DNA of 59,376 nucleotides from Frateuria flava (GTDB lineage Bacteria > Pseudomonadota > Gammaproteobacteria > Xanthomonadales > Rhodanobacteraceae): contig NZ_JAGJRS010000028.1 of the NCBI RefSeq assembly GCF_017837635.1, positions 1 through 59,376 of the forward strand, written 5' to 3'. Each line of letters opens with the position of its first letter. Positions within the stretch are counted from its first letter, which is position 1. The position numbers and the translations under genes are program-made. Shown here piece after piece: positions 48,896-58,101 of this stretch. The notes below the pieces were generated by a model. That model was not told the origin of the DNA. It was given only the letters and a program-made list of their open reading frames with translations, and made no database searches.

Positions 48896-48932
48896 TTTGC
48901 CGTGCAACAAATTTCTTACACGCACCTTTCCT

Positions 48933-49934
48933 TCACGCCGCCGGCGCGGTCGACTCGCGCAGCTCCAGCGAAAACGTCGCCTGCACCATCGCGCCAGGCC
49001 GTCCGCGCAGGGTGTCGAGCAATTGCAGCGCGGCGATGCGGCCCATCTCACGGCTGGGCTGGTGGATCGTGGTGAGCGTGGGCCAGATCTGGCGCGCGAT
49101 CGGGGTGTCGTCGAAACCGCAGACGGAAACGTCCCCCGGCACCGACAGGCCGTGCTCGCCGGCGGCCCAGATCACGCCGGCGGCCATGTCGTCGTTGGCC
49201 GCGAACACCGCGGTGGGGCCATGCGGCAACGAAAACAGCCGGCGCGCCGCCGCCACGCCGCTGCCGAAGGAAAAATCCCCCGCCACTTCCAGCGCCGGGT
49301 CGCACGGGAGCCCGGCGGCGGCCAGCGCCTGGCGATAGCCGGCCAGGCGCCACTGGCTGGCACCGTGGTCGGGATGACCGATCACGTGCGCAATTCGCCG
49401 ATGCCCCAGTTCAAGCAGCCTGGCCATCATCTGGCGCGCCGCTTCCGGCTCGTCGATGAAGGCACCGATGGTGCCGGTGCGCTCGATCGGCGAGATGCTG
49501 GCGTAGAGCACGCGCCGCTCGCGCAATCGCTGCAGCAGCGCGGGGTGATCGGTGAGCGGTGGGGTCAGCACCAGGCCGTCGGGGCGATGGTGCGTGATCA
49601 CCCGGTCGACGCGCTCGACGAAGTCGGCCTCCTCCATGTGCAGGGGGCGCACCATCATGCTGTAGTGGTGCAGGTCGCACGCTTCCAGTACCCCGGCCTG
49701 GATTTCGGTGAGGTAGTTAGCCGAGGGGTTGTCGTACAGCATGGCGACCAGAAACGAGCGGTTGCTCGCCAGGCTGCGCGCCGACTGGTGCGGGCGATAG
49801 TCCATCGCCGCCATCGCCGCGCGCACCTTTTCGCGCGTGGGGGCACGCACGTTCGCTTCGTCGTTGAGCACGCGGGAGACGGTCTTGGGCGACACCCCCG
49901 CGGCGCGTGCCACATCTTCCAGGCGTACCCGCAT
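48933..49934 (-). CDS. LacI-family transcriptional repressor
   Basis: 333-aa repressor. N-terminal helix-turn-helix and hinge (RLEDVARAAGVSPKTVSRVL; PHQSARSLASNRS), then a periplasmic-binding-protein-like sugar domain (VAMLYDNPSANYLTEIQAG; GHRRIAHVIGHPDH; FAANDDMAAGVIWAA; VCGFDDTPIARQIWP). The inducer is presumably a sugar released or imported by the downstream receptor and glycosidases. ATG 49934, upstream of and co-oriented with the TonB receptor gene; the palindromic operator between them is its probable binding site. Confidence 0.94.
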   Translation of the reverse strand: MRVRLEDVARAAGVSPKTVSRVLNDEANVRAPTREKVRAAMAAMDYRPHQSARSLASNRSFLVAMLYDNPSANYLTEIQAGVLEACDLHHYSMMVRPLHMEEADFVERVDRVITHHRPDGLVLTPPLTDHPALLQRLRERRVLYASISPIERTGTIGAFIDEPEAARQMMARLLELGHRRIAHVIGHPDHGASQWRLAGYRQALAAAGLPCDPALEVAGDFSFGSGVAAARRLFSLPHGPTAVFAANDDMAAGVIWAAGEHGLSVPGDVSVCGFDDTPIARQIWPTLTTIHQPSREMGRIAALQLLDTLRGRPGAMVQATFSLELRESTAPAA

Positions 49935-50008
49935 GGCGCGTCCCGCATCGACTGCTGGTGGCGGTCGACTATGCGTGTTGCGTCCGCCGGGCACAAGCGC
50001 GGTGGCGG

Positions 50009-51841
50009 CTACTCCAGGTCGAGCGCGGCCTTCGTGAGCACCTGCGTGCCGCGCGGATGTCCTGCCGGCGTACGGATGTCGGCCGGCCACGGCGCGCCGC
50101 CAGCCAGATGCGTCCACAGCCGGTCGAGCGCGGCGTAGCCATAGGGCAACAGGGGCAGGTGGCGCTCGCCGAAACCGGGCAGTGGCAGGAACGCATCGAA
50201 GTGCTGCGCGTGTGGCACCTTCCAGTACAGCGGGTGACGGCCCTCCGCGCGCAACCAGGCGATGTAGGGCTCGGAGGTGAAGGCGGTGGGCAGCAGGCCA
50301 TCGTCGGCACCGTGCACGACCCATAACGGCAGGTCCGCGCGAGGCAGTCGCGTGGCGGTCGCCTCGATACCCGCGTGCAGCGCGCGCGAGGTGGCGTCGT
50401 CGCCGGTCCAGAGTGCGCGCAAACACAGCTCGCCCACCAGCGTGGGATCGGTTGAACGGTCGACGCCGCCGAACAGGCCGATGCCGTTGCCGGGCGGGAT
50501 GCCGCCGCTGTCCGACCACCACGCCGCGCGCGTCGCCGCATCGGCCACGCCGGGCGTGCCGTCGGGCCTTGTCGCCGCGTAATGAAAGCCGCAAGGCATG
50601 TTGGCCGGGCCGCGGCGCAGGTAGGCCGCGGCGTAGCCAGCACTGATCGCGCGCCACAGGTCGAACGCGGTGGAGGTGGCCGCGACCTGCATGGCCGCGT
50701 CGGTCCAGCCGGCGGTGCGCAAGTGTTCGTACGCTTCGGCCGCCTGCGCCGCGGGCGCGTCGGCCTTGATGAGCCCCTGCGCATGCAGGCTGGCGCAGCG
50801 CTGCGCCCAACCCTGGGTCATCGGCGCGCGGGCGAACGGTACGGCATCGAAGCGCGCACCGCTCAGCGCGCACGGCAGCCAGATCGCCGCCTCGGTGGCG
50901 TAGTCGTAGAGCATGCGGCCCTGCCCCGCCAGTTGCACGTTCGGCTCCAGCGCGACCACGCCATCGAGCAGATGCCCGTCGTCGAGGCCCGCGGCCTGCA
51001 ACACTGCGCCGCCGCCGTTGGACAGGCCGGTGGCGATGATGCGCGTGTTCTGCGGCGTGAACGGCGCCAGGTCCGGATAGGCGCGATCGAGCATGGCCAG
51101 TCCGAAGCGGGCCGCCTGCAGCACGTGGTGGCCCCAGTCGGCCTCCGGATTGTCGCCCGAGTGCATGTGCTTGACCGCGATGCCGGCGGCGCTCGGCAGA
51201 GGCGCCGGGGTGAACTCCAGCGGCGCCTCGCCGCGCTTCGCGCGCCGGCCATCCAGCGCGACGCCGCTGTTGTCGGCGTAGTCGAAGAAACCGGTGCCGG
51301 CGCCCTTGTCGGTGTAGGCGACCGCACAACCCTTTGGCAGCCCCCAGGCGCCGGCCAGCGCGATCGCGCCGTAGATGCCGCGCGAACCGGACGATGCAGT
51401 GACCACCAGGCACCGCTTGTCCTTGTCGAACGGGTCGGGCGCCTGCAGCAGCACCCGATGGGGCTGGTGCGCGCCGCGGATCCACGCGAACGCCTGATAC
51501 TCGCGCCCCGGCACGCTCGGCACGCTGCCATAGACCTGCCCGTAGCCGCCCAACGGGCCGAGATCGGCGATGCCTTTCCAGCTCATCTGGATGGCACGGC
51601 GGCGCAGTTCCGCTGCGCTGGGGTCGGCCGGATCGGCGAACGGCACGGGCGCACCGGCCAGGCCCGCAAGGCCCAGGCCGGCGCTGAGCAGGTCATCGTG
51701 GTCGCGATGGGCGGTGACGCGCACCTCGCCAGGCACGAAATCGATCGATGGCATGGCAGCCTCCGTCGCCGCGGCGTGGGCGGCACCGCCGGCCAGGGCC
51801 GGCGCCAGCAACAGGGTCAGGCGCTTGAGTAACGCGTTCAT
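50009..51841 (-). CDS. D-(-)-3-hydroxybutyrate oligomer hydrolase
   Basis: 610-aa exported esterase of the 3HB-oligomer hydrolase family, cleaving soluble hydroxybutyrate oligomers to monomers. Signal peptide MNALLKRLTLLLAPALAGGAAHA. Catalytic serine in the lipase box ATGLSNGGGAVLQ; further family motifs are VTASSGSRGIYGAIALAG, VAYTDKGAGTGFFDY, LPLWVVHGADDGLLP (acid) and PHAQHFDAF (catalytic His). ATG 51841; the longer upstream ORF lacks similarity. Complements the depolymerase at 58312-59334; the two-component genes between them may link polymer breakdown with acetate/acetyl-CoA metabolism. Confidence 0.93.
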   Translation of the reverse strand: MNALLKRLTLLLAPALAGGAAHAAATEAAMPSIDFVPGEVRVTAHRDHDDLLSAGLGLAGLAGAPVPFADPADPSAAELRRRAIQMSWKGIADLGPLGGYGQVYGSVPSVPGREYQAFAWIRGAHQPHRVLLQAPDPFDKDKRCLVVTASSGSRGIYGAIALAGAWGLPKGCAVAYTDKGAGTGFFDYADNSGVALDGRRAKRGEAPLEFTPAPLPSAAGIAVKHMHSGDNPEADWGHHVLQAARFGLAMLDRAYPDLAPFTPQNTRIIATGLSNGGGAVLQAAGLDDGHLLDGVVALEPNVQLAGQGRMLYDYATEAAIWLPCALSGARFDAVPFARAPMTQGWAQRCASLHAQGLIKADAPAAQAAEAYEHLRTAGWTDAAMQVAATSTAFDLWRAISAGYAAAYLRRGPANMPCGFHYAATRPDGTPGVADAATRAAWWSDSGGIPPGNGIGLFGGVDRSTDPTLVGELCLRALWTGDDATSRALHAGIEATATRLPRADLPLWVVHGADDGLLPTAFTSEPYIAWLRAEGRHPLYWKVPHAQHFDAFLPLPGFGERHLPLLPYGYAALDRLWTHLAGGAPWPADIRTPAGHPRGTQVLTKAALDLE

Positions 51842-52053
51842 CCCGCGCACCTTAGCAAGCGCGCACGCGGCCGCCATCGTACGAAGGTCCATGCCCTGAC
51901 CCTGCGATGAGCTGATTGGCATCGCGAAAGTGGGAATCCTATGGCTCCAGTGGACAGCTCCTCGCCTCGCCCTGGCCGCCGCTCCCTCCGCGCAGCGAAA
52001 GGAGCCGAGCTTCAACTCGACGGGAAGGCCTCCGCCCGCTACTTTCCATCTTC

Positions 52054-52713
52054 ATGCCTTCCCTGCTGATCGCCGACGACCACCCGCTGTTCCGCGCCGC
52101 GCTGCGCCAGGCGGCGCTCGCCTGCGTCGCCGATGGCCAGGTGATCGAAGCGGCCGACCTTGCCGACGCCCTGGCCGCGCTCACCGCGGCGCCTGACACC
52201 GACCTCGTGCTGCTGGACCTGCACATGCCCGGCAGCCAGGGCCTGTCCGGCCTGGCCGCGCTGCGCGGCCAGCATCCGGGCGTGGCGGTACTGGTGGTGT
52301 CGGCGCACGACGAGCCGCGCACCGTGCGGCGCGTGCTCGACCACGGCGCGGCCGGCTTCATTCCCAAGAGCGCCAGCCCCGCGCAGATCGGCGAGGCGAT
52401 CCGCACCGTGCTCGATTGCGGCACCTGGGTTCCTCCCGAACTGGCCAGGGCCGTCGATGCACTCGCGCCCGACCCGCAGGACACCGACCTGGCCGCGCGG
52501 CTGGCGCGCCTGACCGAACAGCAGTACCGCGTGCTGGCGCTGATCGGCGAGGGCCTGCTCAACAAGCAGATCGCCGATCGTCTGGCGATCCAGGAGCGCA
52601 CGGTGAAGGCCCACGTGACGGCGATCTTCGAGAAGCTCGGCGTGCGCAACCGCACCCAGGCCGGCTTGTTGCTGCGTTCGCTGGACCTGGGCGAGCCGGC
52701 GCGGGTGTCGTAG
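52054..52713 (+). CDS. LuxR/NarL-type response regulator (CrbR/ErdR-like)
   Basis: 219-aa regulator. Receiver domain: IADDHPLFRAAL acidic pocket, phosphoacceptor Asp in LVLLDLHMPGSQG, and the conserved Lys in GFIPKSAS. LuxR helix-turn-helix: EQQYRVLALIGEGLLNKQIA and QERTVKAHVTAIFEKLGV. It is the single-receiver partner type expected for the symporter-fused hybrid kinase 2 kb away, which together resemble CrbS/CrbR (MxtR/ErdR), controllers of acetyl-CoA synthetase. Start ATG 52054 (MPSLLIADDHP); no obvious Shine-Dalgarno. Pairing is inferred from architecture and proximity. Confidence 0.9.
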   Translation: MPSLLIADDHPLFRAALRQAALACVADGQVIEAADLADALAALTAAPDTDLVLLDLHMPGSQGLSGLAALRGQHPGVAVLVVSAHDEPRTVRRVLDHGAAGFIPKSASPAQIGEAIRTVLDCGTWVPPELARAVDALAPDPQDTDLAARLARLTEQQYRVLALIGEGLLNKQIADRLAIQERTVKAHVTAIFEKLGVRNRTQAGLLLRSLDLGEPARVS

Positions 52714-53039
52714 GCGGTTTGAGGCAAGGCTTCCCCCATCCGCCTGTCGGCACCTTCCCCCGCGCAGCGGGGGAAGGCTCACTGGGTGACGTTGCGCGGA
52801 AGTGGTCTTGCCGCTTTGGTTTGTTTTGCCACGCGCGAGTGAACCGACGCGAGCTTTGGCGGCGGTTCGAGGCAAGGCTTCCCCCATCCGCCTGTCGGCA
52901 CCTCCCCCGCGCAGCAGGGGAAGGCTCGCTGGGTGACGTTGCGCAGAACCGGAAAGGCCTCACGGGTTGCGCTGCGGGAAGCTCATCCTTCCCCGTTCAC
53001 GGGGGAAGGTGCCCGGAGGGCGGATGGGGAAGCCTTGCC
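52714..53039. repeat. direct and inverted repeats in the gap after the response regulator
   Basis: A ~90-base unit starting GCGGTTTGAGGCAAGGCTTC at 52714 is repeated with few changes at 52861 (147-base period), both ending near GACGTTGCGC. A shorter inverted copy occupies ~52985-53040 (GTTCACGGGGGAAGGTGCCC...GGAAGCCTTGCCTCA), so the outer parts can fold back on each other. The internal CCCCCGCGCAGCGGGGG is itself a palindrome. Degenerate relatives occur at 35825-35995. No gene is supported. Confidence 0.85.
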
Positions 53040-53915
53040 TCAGCCCCACCCCAGCGACAACGCGCTACGGAACGCCCGCGACTGTCCGCTCAACGGATCG
53101 ACGAACGCCAGCCCGCACGCCAGCAACTGCAGCGGCCGGCTGAAATCGTCTTCTGCCTGCTCCTGCAGCTGCGGATAGAAACGATCGTTGCAAATCGGTG
53201 CGCCGAGCGCGGCCATGTGCACGCGCAGCTGATGTTTGCGTCCGGTATGCGGTTCAAGTGCATAGCGCCACAGCGTCGGCCCGCGTTCGATCACGTCCAC
53301 GCGCGTCTCGCTGTTGGCCTCACCCGCCACCTCACGCATGCGGAAGAACGGATCGCCCGCCTCCAGATGCGACCGGTGCACATGCGGAAACGAAAGTCGC
53401 GGCAACGGCGCAGCCAGCGCTTCGTATCGCTTGGCGATGCGCCGCTCGCGGAACAGCGCCAGGTAGGCATCGCGCGTCGCCGGCAACGCCGAGAACAGCA
53501 CCAGCCCGGCCGTATCGCGATCGAGCCGGTGCAACGGCACCAGCGCCGGATTGCCCAGCCGCTCCACGAGCCTGGCCAGCAGGGTCTGCCGCACGTAGCC
53601 ACCGGCCGGAATCACCGGCAGGAAGTGGGGCTTGTCGACCACCACCAGATGCTCGTCGGCGTGCAGCACCACCAACTCGCCGGAGATGGTCGGCTCGCTC
53701 GCGACCTCGCGGAAGTAGCGCAGCTTCATGCCCGCGCGAAAGGGCGTGTGCTCGTCGATCGGCCGGTCGTGGGCATCGAGCACGCGGCCGCGCCGCACGC
53801 GGTCCCGCCAGCGTTCACGGTCGATCCGTGGGAAGCAGGCACACAGGCCCTCGAACGCCGTCGTCCAGTCGCCCTGGGGCAGGTGCACGGTGCTGGGCGC
53901 GGTGGCGTGGATCAT
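53040..53915 (-). CDS. RluA-family pseudouridine synthase
   Basis: 291-aa RNA pseudouridine synthase of the RluA family. Catalytic Asp in LHRLDRDTAGLVLFS; other motifs DEHLVVVDKPHFLPVIP, KRYEALAA, EPHTGRKHQLRVHMAALG and the C-terminal PLQLLACGLAF. An N-terminal portion replaces a clear S4 domain (RWRDRVRRGRVLDAHD, S4-like). The rRNA or tRNA target is not readable from sequence. ATG 53915; divergent from the yaeQ gene with 61 bases between starts. Confidence 0.93.
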   Translation of the reverse strand: MIHATAPSTVHLPQGDWTTAFEGLCACFPRIDRERWRDRVRRGRVLDAHDRPIDEHTPFRAGMKLRYFREVASEPTISGELVVLHADEHLVVVDKPHFLPVIPAGGYVRQTLLARLVERLGNPALVPLHRLDRDTAGLVLFSALPATRDAYLALFRERRIAKRYEALAAPLPRLSFPHVHRSHLEAGDPFFRMREVAGEANSETRVDVIERGPTLWRYALEPHTGRKHQLRVHMAALGAPICNDRFYPQLQEQAEDDFSRPLQLLACGLAFVDPLSGQSRAFRSALSLGWG

Positions 53916-53976
53916 CCGGCCAGCTTAGCGCCCGCCGCGGCGTACAATGACCGATTGACCCGCACCAGGCACGACC

Positions 53977-54531
53977 ATGGCCCTCAACGCCACCATCCAC
54001 AAGGCCGAACTGTCGATCAGCGACATGGACCGGCACTACTACGCCACCCACGCGCTGACCCTCGCCCGCCACCCTTCCGAAACCGAAGAGCGGCTGATGG
54101 TGCGCCTGCTCGCCTTCGCGTTGCACGCGGACGATCGGCTTGAGTTCGGCAAGGGCCTGAGCGACGAGGACGAGCCGGCGTTGTGGCGGCGCGGGTACAC
54201 CGACGAAGTCGAACAGTGGATCGAGCTCGGCCAGCCGGACGAGGCGCGCATCCGCAAGGCCTGCGGGCGGGCCCGCCAGGTCGTCGTGGTCAACTACGGC
54301 GGACGCGTCGCCGACATCTGGTGGGACAAGGTGGGCGCCTCGCTCTCGCGCAACGACAACCTGACCGTGCTCGACATCGACGAGCCCACCGTGCGCGAGC
54401 TCACCGCCCTGTGCGAGCGCGGCATGCGGCTGCAGTGCCTGATCCAGGATGGCGAGCTGCAGGTGATCAGCGGCGATACGACCCTGGCGATCCGGCCACG
54501 CGCCCGCATGGGCGAATACGCCGCCGCCTGA
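53977..54531 (+). CDS. yaeQ: YaeQ family protein
   Basis: 184-aa conserved protein of the YaeQ family (PD-(D/E)XK-nuclease-like fold in structures). Typical start MALNATIHKAELSISDMDRH, then HPSETEERLMVRLLAFAL, GLSDEDEPALW, WIELGQPDEARIRKAC and the C-terminal LQCLIQDGELQVIS. Its biochemical role is unsettled; early reports of transcription-elongation suppression were withdrawn or disputed (from memory). Single gene, convergent with the symporter-kinase gene. Confidence 0.95.
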   Translation: MALNATIHKAELSISDMDRHYYATHALTLARHPSETEERLMVRLLAFALHADDRLEFGKGLSDEDEPALWRRGYTDEVEQWIELGQPDEARIRKACGRARQVVVVNYGGRVADIWWDKVGASLSRNDNLTVLDIDEPTVRELTALCERGMRLQCLIQDGELQVISGDTTLAIRPRARMGEYAAA

Positions 54532-54546
54532 CGCCCGACTTCCCAT

Positions 54547-54861
54547 GCAGGAGCGCAGCGGCACGCGACCGCCAATGCACAACCACGCGCCGTGGTCGCG
54601 CCCAAGTGCGCTCCCACACGCGACACAGCTGCCGCGACCCGCTGCAACAACCGCAATAGCGCCAGCAGCCTGAGCGGTCTGTAAAGCACACCGATCCCCA
54701 CACCGGGCAGGAGCGCACTTGGGCGCGACCGCCATGCACAACCGCGCGACGTGGTCGCCTACGTGCGCCGCTACACGCGCACGGCGGCTGCCACACGCTG
54801 CAGCAGTTGCCGCAGGGCCAGCGGCTTGAGCGGTTTGTAGAGCACGCCGATTCCCGCATCG
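54547..54861. repeat. diverged ~160-bp tandem duplication of a gene 3' end plus REP element
   Basis: Copy A (54547-~54706) and copy B (54707-~54861) both begin GCAGGAGCGC exactly 160 bases apart, then run in parallel. Each has a REP dyad, then a segment matching the 3' end of the symporter-kinase gene. In copy A that segment still encodes, on the minus strand, GIGVLYRPLRLLALLRLLQR, against GIGVLYKPLKPLALRQLLQR in the real gene (copy B). Copy A is a decayed, out-of-gene remnant. Confidence 0.85.
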
Positions 54862-57800
54862 AGCAGCCGCTGGCGCAACTCGCCGTCGCGGTCGGCGGTG
54901 AGCATCACCGTCGGCACGTCCGGATGGCGTCCGCTCAGTTTGCGCCACACGTCCCAGCCGGTGCGCCCGGCGTCGAGGTGGTAATCGAGGATGTGCAAGT
55001 CGGGCTGCCATGGCGCGGCCAGTGCCTGCGCGGCATCGCGCGCGGCATGCACCTGCCAGCCCCAGCTGGTCAGCAGCGCGCTGAGCGCCGCGAGCGCGGC
55101 CGGCTCGTTGTCCAGCACCAGCGCACGCCCGGCCGGCAGCGGTTGCGGCGGGGGCGTGACGGCCGGCAGGCTGGCCGGGCGCCGCGCCAGTGGTACGCCC
55201 AGGTCGAACACGCTGCCCTCGCCCGGCCATGAGCGAAGACCCAGCGGATGCCCCAGCAGCCCGGCCATGCGCCGGGCGATCGACAGGCCCAGCCCCAGGC
55301 CCTGCCCGCCCGCGGCGCTGCCACGGCGGAACTCCTGGAAGATCATCGCCCGCTCCTCCGGCGCGATGCCCGGTCCGGTATCCCACACCTCCACGCGTAC
55401 CTGCCGGCCGCATCGACGCACGCCCAGCAGCACACGGCCCCGCTCGGCATAGCGCAGTGCGTTGGACAGGAAGTTCTGCAACACGCGACGAAGCAACTGC
55501 GGATCGGAATGCACCCAGGCGCGCGTGCCGACCACGTCCAGCCGCACGCCGCGGTCGTGGGCGATGGCGCGGAACTCGGCAGCCAGCGGATCGAGCACCT
55601 CGGCCAGCGCGAACACGCGCGGCTGCGGCTGCAGCCGCCCGCCTTCCAGCCGCGCGATGTCGAGCAGGCCGGCGAGCAGCCCTTCGGTCGCCGCAAGCGC
55701 GCCGTTGAGGTTGGCCGCGATCGCTCCGTCGGCGCCGCGTTCGGTCAGCGTGTGGGCGAACAATTGCGCCGCGTGCAGCGGCTGCATCAGGTCGTGGGTG
55801 ACGGCAGCCAGGAAGCGGCTCTTCGCCTCGTTGGCGCGTTGGGCCTCGGCGCTGGCGGCGGCCAGGGCGCGGGTGCGCTCCTCCACGCGAAGTTCCAGCG
55901 TCTCGTTGACCTTCTTCAGCGCCTCCTCGGCGCGGCGGAAGGCGGTGACGTCGGTGAACGTGGCGACGAAGCCGCCGCCCGGCATCGGGTTGCCGCGGAT
56001 CTCGACGATGGTGCCGTCGGGAAAGCGCCGCTCGGACAGGTGCCGCGTACCGGCCTGCATGTGGGTGAGCCGGCGTTGCACCCGCGTTTCCACGTCGCCA
56101 TCGCCGATCAAGCCCTCGCCGATGATGAAGCGCGTCAGGTCGGCGACCGGGCGCCCCACCTGCAGCATGTCCGCCGGGTACTGGAACAGCCGCGCGTAGC
56201 AACGGTTCCAGGCGACCACACGCAGCTCCGCGTCGACCACGCAGATGCCCTGACTCATGTTCTCCAGCGCCGCTTCCAGCACGCGCTGGTTGAAGCGCAG
56301 GTCCTGGGTGGCCTCGCCCACGATGGCCGCGACCGTATCCAGCTGCGCACGGCCCTGCTTGTGCACCACCTCCAGCAGAAGTCGCGCCGAGGCCGCGCCG
56401 ATCACCGCGGCCAGCTCGTGCTCCACCGCATCTACGCGCGCCGGCCCGGCGGCGCCCTGGGCCGGGGCCGAGGCGAACAGGTGCGCCACGCGATCGGGCG
56501 GCAGGAAGCGCTCCGCCAGCGCGCGCAGTTCGGCCACGCCCACGTCGCCGACACCGGCCACGCGCGCGGCCTGGCCAAAGCGCGATTGCGCCACCAGCCA
56601 CATCACCGCCACGTTTGCCGCCAGGCTCAGCACCACGGCGCGCCCCAGCTGGCTCCAGTCGCCCAGGCCGAGCAAGTGTCCGGGCGACAGCCAGGCGATG
56701 CCGAACGGCCCGTCCGACAGCGACGCCGGCATCGTCGGCCACAACGACGGCAGCACCACGTAGAGCCACACCAGCGTCCCGCAGGCCAGTCCCGCTGTGA
56801 CGGCGCGCGGACCCACCTGCGGTCGGTAGACCGCGGCGAGCAAGGCCGGCGCCAGCCCGGCCAGCGCCGAGAACGAGATCGCCCCGATATCGGCCAGCGC
56901 CTCGTGGCTGGCCAGCACGCGGCTGTAGCCCCAGGCCAGCAGGATCACCACCACGATCGCCACGCGGCGTTGGTTGATCACCTCGCCGCGCAGGTCGCCG
57001 CGCTCGTCGCGGCCCCAGCCGGCGCGCACGCGCAGCGGGGCGATGAAATGGTTGACGATCATCAGGCTGAGCGCCAGCGTCGCCACCACTACCATGCTGG
57101 TGGCGGCGCTCAGGCCCCCGAGGAAGGCCACCAGCGCCAGGGCGTGCTGCCCGCGCGCCAGCGGCAGGGCCAGCACGTAGAGATCCGACGGCACGCCGCT
57201 GGGCCCAAGCCACGCGTCGCCGAGCTTCGCCAGCGGCAGGATCGGCAGCGCGATCAGCAACATGTACAGCGGAAACAGCCAGCGCGCGGTGCGCAGGTGC
57301 CCGCCGTCGCGGCACTCGACCACACCGGCGTGGAACTGGTGCGGCAAGGTGAACATCGCCAGCGCGCCGAGAAGGATCAGCGCGGGAAACCCGTTGGCTT
57401 CGTGCGGTACCGCCACCGGCGGTGGCAGGCCCGCGGGCAACGGCGTGAACAGCAGCGTGCCCAGCGCCAGCATCGCGCCGAGCTTGAACAGCGACTCGAA
57501 CGCCATGGCCAGCACCAGCCCTCGGTTGTGCGCGGTGGTGCTGGCGCGGCGGGTGCCGAACAGCATCGCGAACAGCGCCATCAGCAGCGCGATGTACAGC
57601 GCGCTGTCCTGCCAGGGTTCGGACTCGGCCAGTTGGCCGTGGCTGAGCAGCATGTAGCTCATTGCCACGGCTTTGAGCTGCAAGGCGATGTAGGGAACGA
57701 TGCCCAGCACCACCACCGCGGTGACCAGTGCCGCCAGTCCCGAGTGACGGCCCAGCCGCACCGCGATCAGGTCGGCCAGCGAGCCGGCGTTGTACTCGCG

Positions 57801-58076
57801 CGCCAGCTCCACCAAGCGGCGCAGCACGGCAATCGCCAGCAGGTACATGAGGATCGCGCCGACGAACGTCGGCGGCAGCCACCAGCCCGAGCGGCTGGCC
57901 TGGGTCACCGTGCCGTAGAAGGTCCAGGAGGTGCAGTGGATCGCCAGCGACAACGCGTAGACGATCGCCCAGCGCTTCTCGAACAACCGCGGGCGACGCT
58001 CGCCCAGCAGTGCGACACCGAACAGCAGACCGAGCCAGCAGGCGGCGGCGAGGGCGATCAGGGTGGGGCTGGGCAT
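54771..58076 (-). CDS. sodium/solute-symporter-fused hybrid histidine kinase (CrbS/MxtR-like)
   Basis: 1101-aa membrane sensor. Residues ~5-480 form an SSS-family transporter domain with 12-13 helices (AIHCTSWTFYGTVTQ; GIVPYIALQLKAVAMSY; LPHQFHAGVVEC; FSALAGLAPALLAAVYRP). A linker resembling the STAC region is followed by a PAS domain (LENMSQGICVVDAELRVVAW), a phosphoacceptor domain (FLAAVTHDLMQPLHAAQLF), an ATPase domain (NFLSNALRY; DTGPGIAPEE; GQGLGLGLSIARRM) and a C-terminal receiver (Asp in LHILDYHLD). CrbS-type kinases sense acetate or other small acids and act through a LuxR-type regulator, present 2 kb away. ATG 58076 (MPSPTLIAL) or 58100. The 3' end is part of a tandem duplication. 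Confidence 0.93.
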   Translation of the reverse strand: MPSPTLIALAAACWLGLLFGVALLGERRPRLFEKRWAIVYALSLAIHCTSWTFYGTVTQASRSGWWLPPTFVGAILMYLLAIAVLRRLVELAREYNAGSLADLIAVRLGRHSGLAALVTAVVVLGIVPYIALQLKAVAMSYMLLSHGQLAESEPWQDSALYIALLMALFAMLFGTRRASTTAHNRGLVLAMAFESLFKLGAMLALGTLLFTPLPAGLPPPVAVPHEANGFPALILLGALAMFTLPHQFHAGVVECRDGGHLRTARWLFPLYMLLIALPILPLAKLGDAWLGPSGVPSDLYVLALPLARGQHALALVAFLGGLSAATSMVVVATLALSLMIVNHFIAPLRVRAGWGRDERGDLRGEVINQRRVAIVVVILLAWGYSRVLASHEALADIGAISFSALAGLAPALLAAVYRPQVGPRAVTAGLACGTLVWLYVVLPSLWPTMPASLSDGPFGIAWLSPGHLLGLGDWSQLGRAVVLSLAANVAVMWLVAQSRFGQAARVAGVGDVGVAELRALAERFLPPDRVAHLFASAPAQGAAGPARVDAVEHELAAVIGAASARLLLEVVHKQGRAQLDTVAAIVGEATQDLRFNQRVLEAALENMSQGICVVDAELRVVAWNRCYARLFQYPADMLQVGRPVADLTRFIIGEGLIGDGDVETRVQRRLTHMQAGTRHLSERRFPDGTIVEIRGNPMPGGGFVATFTDVTAFRRAEEALKKVNETLELRVEERTRALAAASAEAQRANEAKSRFLAAVTHDLMQPLHAAQLFAHTLTERGADGAIAANLNGALAATEGLLAGLLDIARLEGGRLQPQPRVFALAEVLDPLAAEFRAIAHDRGVRLDVVGTRAWVHSDPQLLRRVLQNFLSNALRYAERGRVLLGVRRCGRQVRVEVWDTGPGIAPEERAMIFQEFRRGSAAGGQGLGLGLSIARRMAGLLGHPLGLRSWPGEGSVFDLGVPLARRPASLPAVTPPPQPLPAGRALVLDNEPAALAALSALLTSWGWQVHAARDAAQALAAPWQPDLHILDYHLDAGRTGWDVWRKLSGRHPDVPTVMLTADRDGELRQRLLDAGIGVLYKPLKPLALRQLLQRVAAAVRV

Positions 58077-58101
58077 GACGTTACACGCTGCCGGATGCAC
58101 T

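Noticed and set aside
54294-54701. 135-codon ORF starting GIGVLYRPL as a separate receiver-like protein
   Set aside because: It is the decayed outer copy of the tandemly duplicated kinase 3' end and then runs antisense into yaeQ; no start signal.
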